Assembly (NCBI GenBank): GCA_934096785.1
Contig: CAKONA010000044.1
Coordinates: forward strand, 1 to 8,011
Source of the DNA: an uncultured Bacilli bacterium
Lineage (GTDB): Bacteria > Bacillota_I > Bacilli_A > RF39 > UBA660
Reading direction: 5' to 3'
DNA: 8,011 bases
This document shows, one piece after another, positions 6,311-8,011 of this stretch. Under the pieces are notes generated by a model. The model made no database searches and had not been told where the DNA came from. It was given only the letters and a program-made list of their open reading frames with translations. Positions within the stretch are counted from its first letter, which is position 1. Each line of letters starts with the position of its first letter. The position numbers were made by a program, and so were the translations under genes.

Positions 6311-6914
6311 ATTTATGCATTCTTAAAGTCTTTGGTTTATCTTCAGTAAATTCTTCATTTTGTTCTAAAGCAGATATTTCTTCTATTCTTTTTTCAACTT
6401 CTAAATGTCTTTTTTCTTCTTTTTGTTTTAAATCTCCTTCAGATGATTCTTTTATAAGACTATCAATTAAGTCTTTGTTTTTTAATAATAATGTTTCTAT
6501 TTCATTAGTTAAGTCATCTATTTTTTCTTTTGCTTCAAGTGCTTTAGTAGCTGTTTTACCTTCTTTAACTGATTTTAGTTTTTTACTAACAGTTAAATAG
6601 ATTGCTACAAGTGATAGTGCTCCTAGATATGGTGAAACCAATATAGTTAAATAAGATACACAAGAAAATACAATTGCTATTAATTCATGAAGTGCTTTAT
6701 TGTATTCTTCTTCTAAGTTATTTACTATCATTTTATGTGTATTTTCTGTTCTAATAGATAATTCGTTATTCTTGTTTGATAATTTTAATAAGTCATATTT
6801 AGATAGTTTTTCTCTTGATGCTGTAGCATCATAAATTCTAAATGTTTGATCTTTTATTCTTTCTAATGAGTCTAAACCTACTTCCATAGGCATTTTACTA
6901 ATATGTTTTTTCAT
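6309..6914 (-). CDS. M1: first gene of the operon, hairpin-membrane paralog lacking the C-terminal module
   Basis: A 201-residue protein of unknown function. I start it at ATG 6914, which has GGGGG (6921-6925) six bases upstream. A longer reading from 6968 would begin inside the promoter -35 box, before any transcript exists. The N-terminal family pattern is FRIYDATASREKLSKYDLLK (25-44) with Asn near 49-50 and ELSIRT. The hydrophobic hairpin is at about 76-110 with a PYLG turn. After it come helices (DDLTNEIETLLLKNKDLI, 133-150) equivalent to the paralogs' NLxNN segment. In place of the LIxNYI...TDETDL module it ends in a very charged tail rich in Glu and Lys. It is therefore either a truncated or specialised family member, possibly an anchor. 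It overlaps the Shine-Dalgarno of M2. Confidence 0.87.
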   Translation of the reverse strand: MKKHISKMPMEVGLDSLERIKDQTFRIYDATASREKLSKYDLLKLSNKNNELSIRTENTHKMIVNNLEEEYNKALHELIAIVFSCVSYLTILVSPYLGALSLVAIYLTVSKKLKSVKEGKTATKALEAKEKIDDLTNEIETLLLKNKDLIDSLIKESSEGDLKQKEEKRHLEVEKRIEEISALEQNEEFTEDKPKTLRMHK

Positions 6915-6920
6915 AATATT

Positions 6921-6925
6921 CCCCC
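6921..6925 (-). promoter_or_regulatory. G5-run Shine-Dalgarno of M1
   Basis: Five consecutive G followed by AATATT and ATG (6912-6914). It lies only about 15-20 bases downstream of the predicted transcription start, so the operon has a short 5' leader. Confidence 0.7.
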
Positions 6926-6939
6926 TTAATGATGTGCAT

Positions 6940-6968
6940 ATTATACCACAAAATGGCTTAAAAATCAA
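6940..6968 (-). promoter_or_regulatory. Vegetative-type promoter for the M1-M6 operon
   Basis: On the minus strand TTGATT (6963-6968) is followed by a 17-base spacer and a perfect TATAAT (6940-6945), with TG one base upstream as an extended -10. This matches the primary sigma factor consensus of low-GC Gram-positive bacteria. The start of transcription is expected near 6933. No other promoter of this quality was found between the operon genes, so one long transcript is likely. Confidence 0.85.
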
Positions 6969-6989
6969 TCAAAACCATTCTTAAGCATT

Positions 6990-7016
6990 AAAAAAGTGCT
7001 TTTATTGTAGCACCTT
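6990..7016 (-). terminator. Rho-independent terminator of the ABC transporter operon
   Basis: On the minus strand AAGGTGCT pairs with AGCACTTT across an eight-base loop (one G-T pair), followed by a run of T (6990-6995). It begins nine bases after the permease stop and lies upstream of the M1 promoter, separating the two transcription units. Confidence 0.85.
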
Positions 7017-7024
7017 ATTAGTTT

Positions 7025-7810
7025 TTAATCAATATTAACACCTTTATTTATCTCATGTAGGCCTAGTAGATATTCTATTAATATTAATAATGTATATGTA
7101 ATCATCGCTATAAGTAGAACTGTTTTAAATGTAGATAATACGAATGTGTTTGTTGTAAATAGTTTCATGATGTTAGGATTAAATAGTCCACAGATATAGA
7201 TTACCAATAGAATGATGATGGCGGAAGCCATGTAGGTTAAGAAACCATATAAACAAGTTTTTAACATTTTATTGTTGTTAGATTTATGACCTAATATTAT
7301 ACCTATGTAACCTGTTAGTAAAATGAATGTAAACTCTAAGAATATAAGTGTAAATACTTGTATAAGTAATGATGTTATACTTGAGTTATATAGAGTTGCG
7401 ACTAGATTTAGACTTGTCTTTAATAGTTCTATATTTTCTTTACTGTAGTAGCAAATAAATAAAGATAAGGCTATTACTAGAGTTGATGTTAGCATTGTTA
7501 TTAGTCCACATAGTACTTTAGATAAGTAAAGTGTACTTTTTTTAACAGGTAAAGTGTGTGTTAGGTATGATTCATCTTTATAGAAGTTAAGTACTAGTCT
7601 TGCCCATACTCTCATTAGATTATTGATAAGTATACTTACTGTCATAGAGATGGATATACCATTATTTATCTTTGAAATGATCATCATGATACTTGAATCA
7701 AATAGTCCACATAGTCTTCCTAAAAGTGCGAAGAATATTGATAAGATATAGAATATTATTAGATTTTTATATGTAAATTTTAAATCGTATTTTAGTACTT
7801 TTAAGAGCAT
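7025..7810 (-). CDS. ABC-2-like transporter permease
   Basis: A 261-residue integral membrane protein, probably the membrane subunit of an ABC exporter with the ATPase encoded just upstream. About six hydrophobic segments are visible: near 17-36, 48-66, 97-122, 147-174, 186-209 and 226-250. After the second comes DESYLTHTLPVKKSTLYLSK (79-98), a pattern like the 'YLTxTLPV' segment common in permeases of this type in Firmicutes. The start has a perfect AGGAGG (7819-7824) eight bases upstream, inside the end of the ATPase gene, and the two genes overlap by 10 bases. The substrate cannot be told; relatives of this type act in peptide or antibiotic resistance or are uncharacterised. A terminator follows directly, so it is probably transcribed separately from the M/S operon. 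Confidence 0.88.
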   Translation of the reverse strand: MLLKVLKYDLKFTYKNLIIFYILSIFFALLGRLCGLFDSSIMMIISKINNGISISMTVSILINNLMRVWARLVLNFYKDESYLTHTLPVKKSTLYLSKVLCGLITMLTSTLVIALSLFICYYSKENIELLKTSLNLVATLYNSSITSLLIQVFTLIFLEFTFILLTGYIGIILGHKSNNNKMLKTCLYGFLTYMASAIIILLVIYICGLFNPNIMKLFTTNTFVLSTFKTVLLIAMITYTLLILIEYLLGLHEINKGVNID

Positions 7811-8011
7811 TTGAATGTCCTCCTGAAGATTTCATCTATTGATGAATGTTCTTTCTTACGAAGTTCATCTGAATCACTTGTTAAGATGATTTTACCTTTG
7901 TCTATGAATATTACTTCGTCTAGTATTCTTTCAATATCTGATATTAGATGTGTTGATATTATTACACTGCTTCCTTCTTTGAAGTTAGAAAGTATTGTAT
8001 CTAGTATATAG
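7801..8011 (-). CDS. ABC transporter ATPase, C-terminal fragment (5' end outside window)
   Basis: Reading the minus strand from codon 8008-8010 to the TAA at 7801-7803 gives 69 residues with no start in the window. The stretch VIISTHLISDIERILDEVIF contains the H-loop (switch) histidine in 'STHL', followed by the usual 'IDKGKI' strand of ABC ATPases, then a short C-terminal part ending FKCS. The Walker A, signature and Walker B motifs lie beyond the window edge. The gene overlaps the permease start by 10 bases, typical of a coupled ATPase-permease pair that powers export by ATP hydrolysis at the cytoplasmic face of the membrane. Confidence 0.9.
   Translation of the reverse strand, partial: YILDTILSNFKEGSSVIISTHLISDIERILDEVIFIDKGKIILTSDSDELRKKEHSSIDEIFRRTFKCS

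Noticed and set aside
16..6914. Phage lysis (holin-like) cassette
   Set aside because: Two-helix hairpins are shared with some holins, but these proteins are 200-250 residues with large charged cytoplasmic parts, are present in many paralogs, and no endolysin or phage structural gene is nearby.
6915..6968. N-terminal extension of M1 starting at 6968
   Set aside because: The extension would begin in the -35 hexamer and cross the -10 box and the transcription start. The ATG at 6914 has a proper ribosome-binding site.
7811..8011. Open frame on the plus strand at the right edge
   Set aside because: The minus strand here encodes a clear ABC ATPase C-terminus with the STHL motif, overlapping the permease as expected. 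The plus frame is its shadow.
7025..8011. ABC transporter as part of the same system as the M/S operon
   Set aside because: A Rho-independent terminator and a separate strong promoter lie between them, so adjacency alone does not support a shared function.

Overview
The window is a very AT-rich stretch of bacterial DNA in which every supportable gene lies on the minus strand. Genes are packed head to tail with overlaps or gaps of about 10-55 bases, and most starts carry a clear Shine-Dalgarno site. Stops are TAA (9) or TAG (3), never TGA, and the four Trp codons checked (in S3, S2, X and the permease) are TGG. This fits a low-GC Bacillota lineage, perhaps a gut-associated Bacilli/Erysipelotrichia/RF39-like or clostridial genome; the exact taxon is inference. 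No rRNA, tRNA, CRISPR array, transposase or phage gene is visible.

Right end (7801-8011 and 7025-7810): the 3' end of an ABC transporter ATPase gene, cut by the window edge, followed with a 10-bp overlap by a six-helix ABC-2-like permease. A Rho-independent terminator (6990-7016) closes this unit.

Middle and left (about 6968 down to 16): a strong extended -10 promoter (6940-6968) drives an apparent ten-gene operon that runs off the left edge with no visible terminator. In transcription order I call the genes M1, M2, X, S1, S2, S3, M3, M4, M5, M6. M1-M6 share an N-terminal helical region, a short central hydrophobic hairpin with a Pro/Leu-Gly turn, and a helical segment with an 'NLxNN' motif. 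S1-S3 have no hairpin. Eight of the ten (M2-M6, S1-S3) end in the same module of about 50 residues, consensus 'LIxNYI ... LLQ(x)6DETDLxTLLxQAK'. M1 lacks that module and X is almost unrelated, although it holds a short similar stretch.

The operon therefore looks like an expanded, diversifying family in which one C-terminal helical module is attached to membrane-anchored and soluble bodies. I do not recognise the family. The most economical inference is a set of cytoplasm-facing membrane and soluble subunits that assemble through the shared module. Its cellular function cannot be told from sequence. Local duplication is visible directly: S1 and S2 share a 62-bp near-identical 3' end in which S2 has gained an earlier stop while keeping the old one downstream. 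Four of the ten translation starts use pure G runs (G5 or G7) as Shine-Dalgarno sites, which is unusual in such AT-rich DNA.
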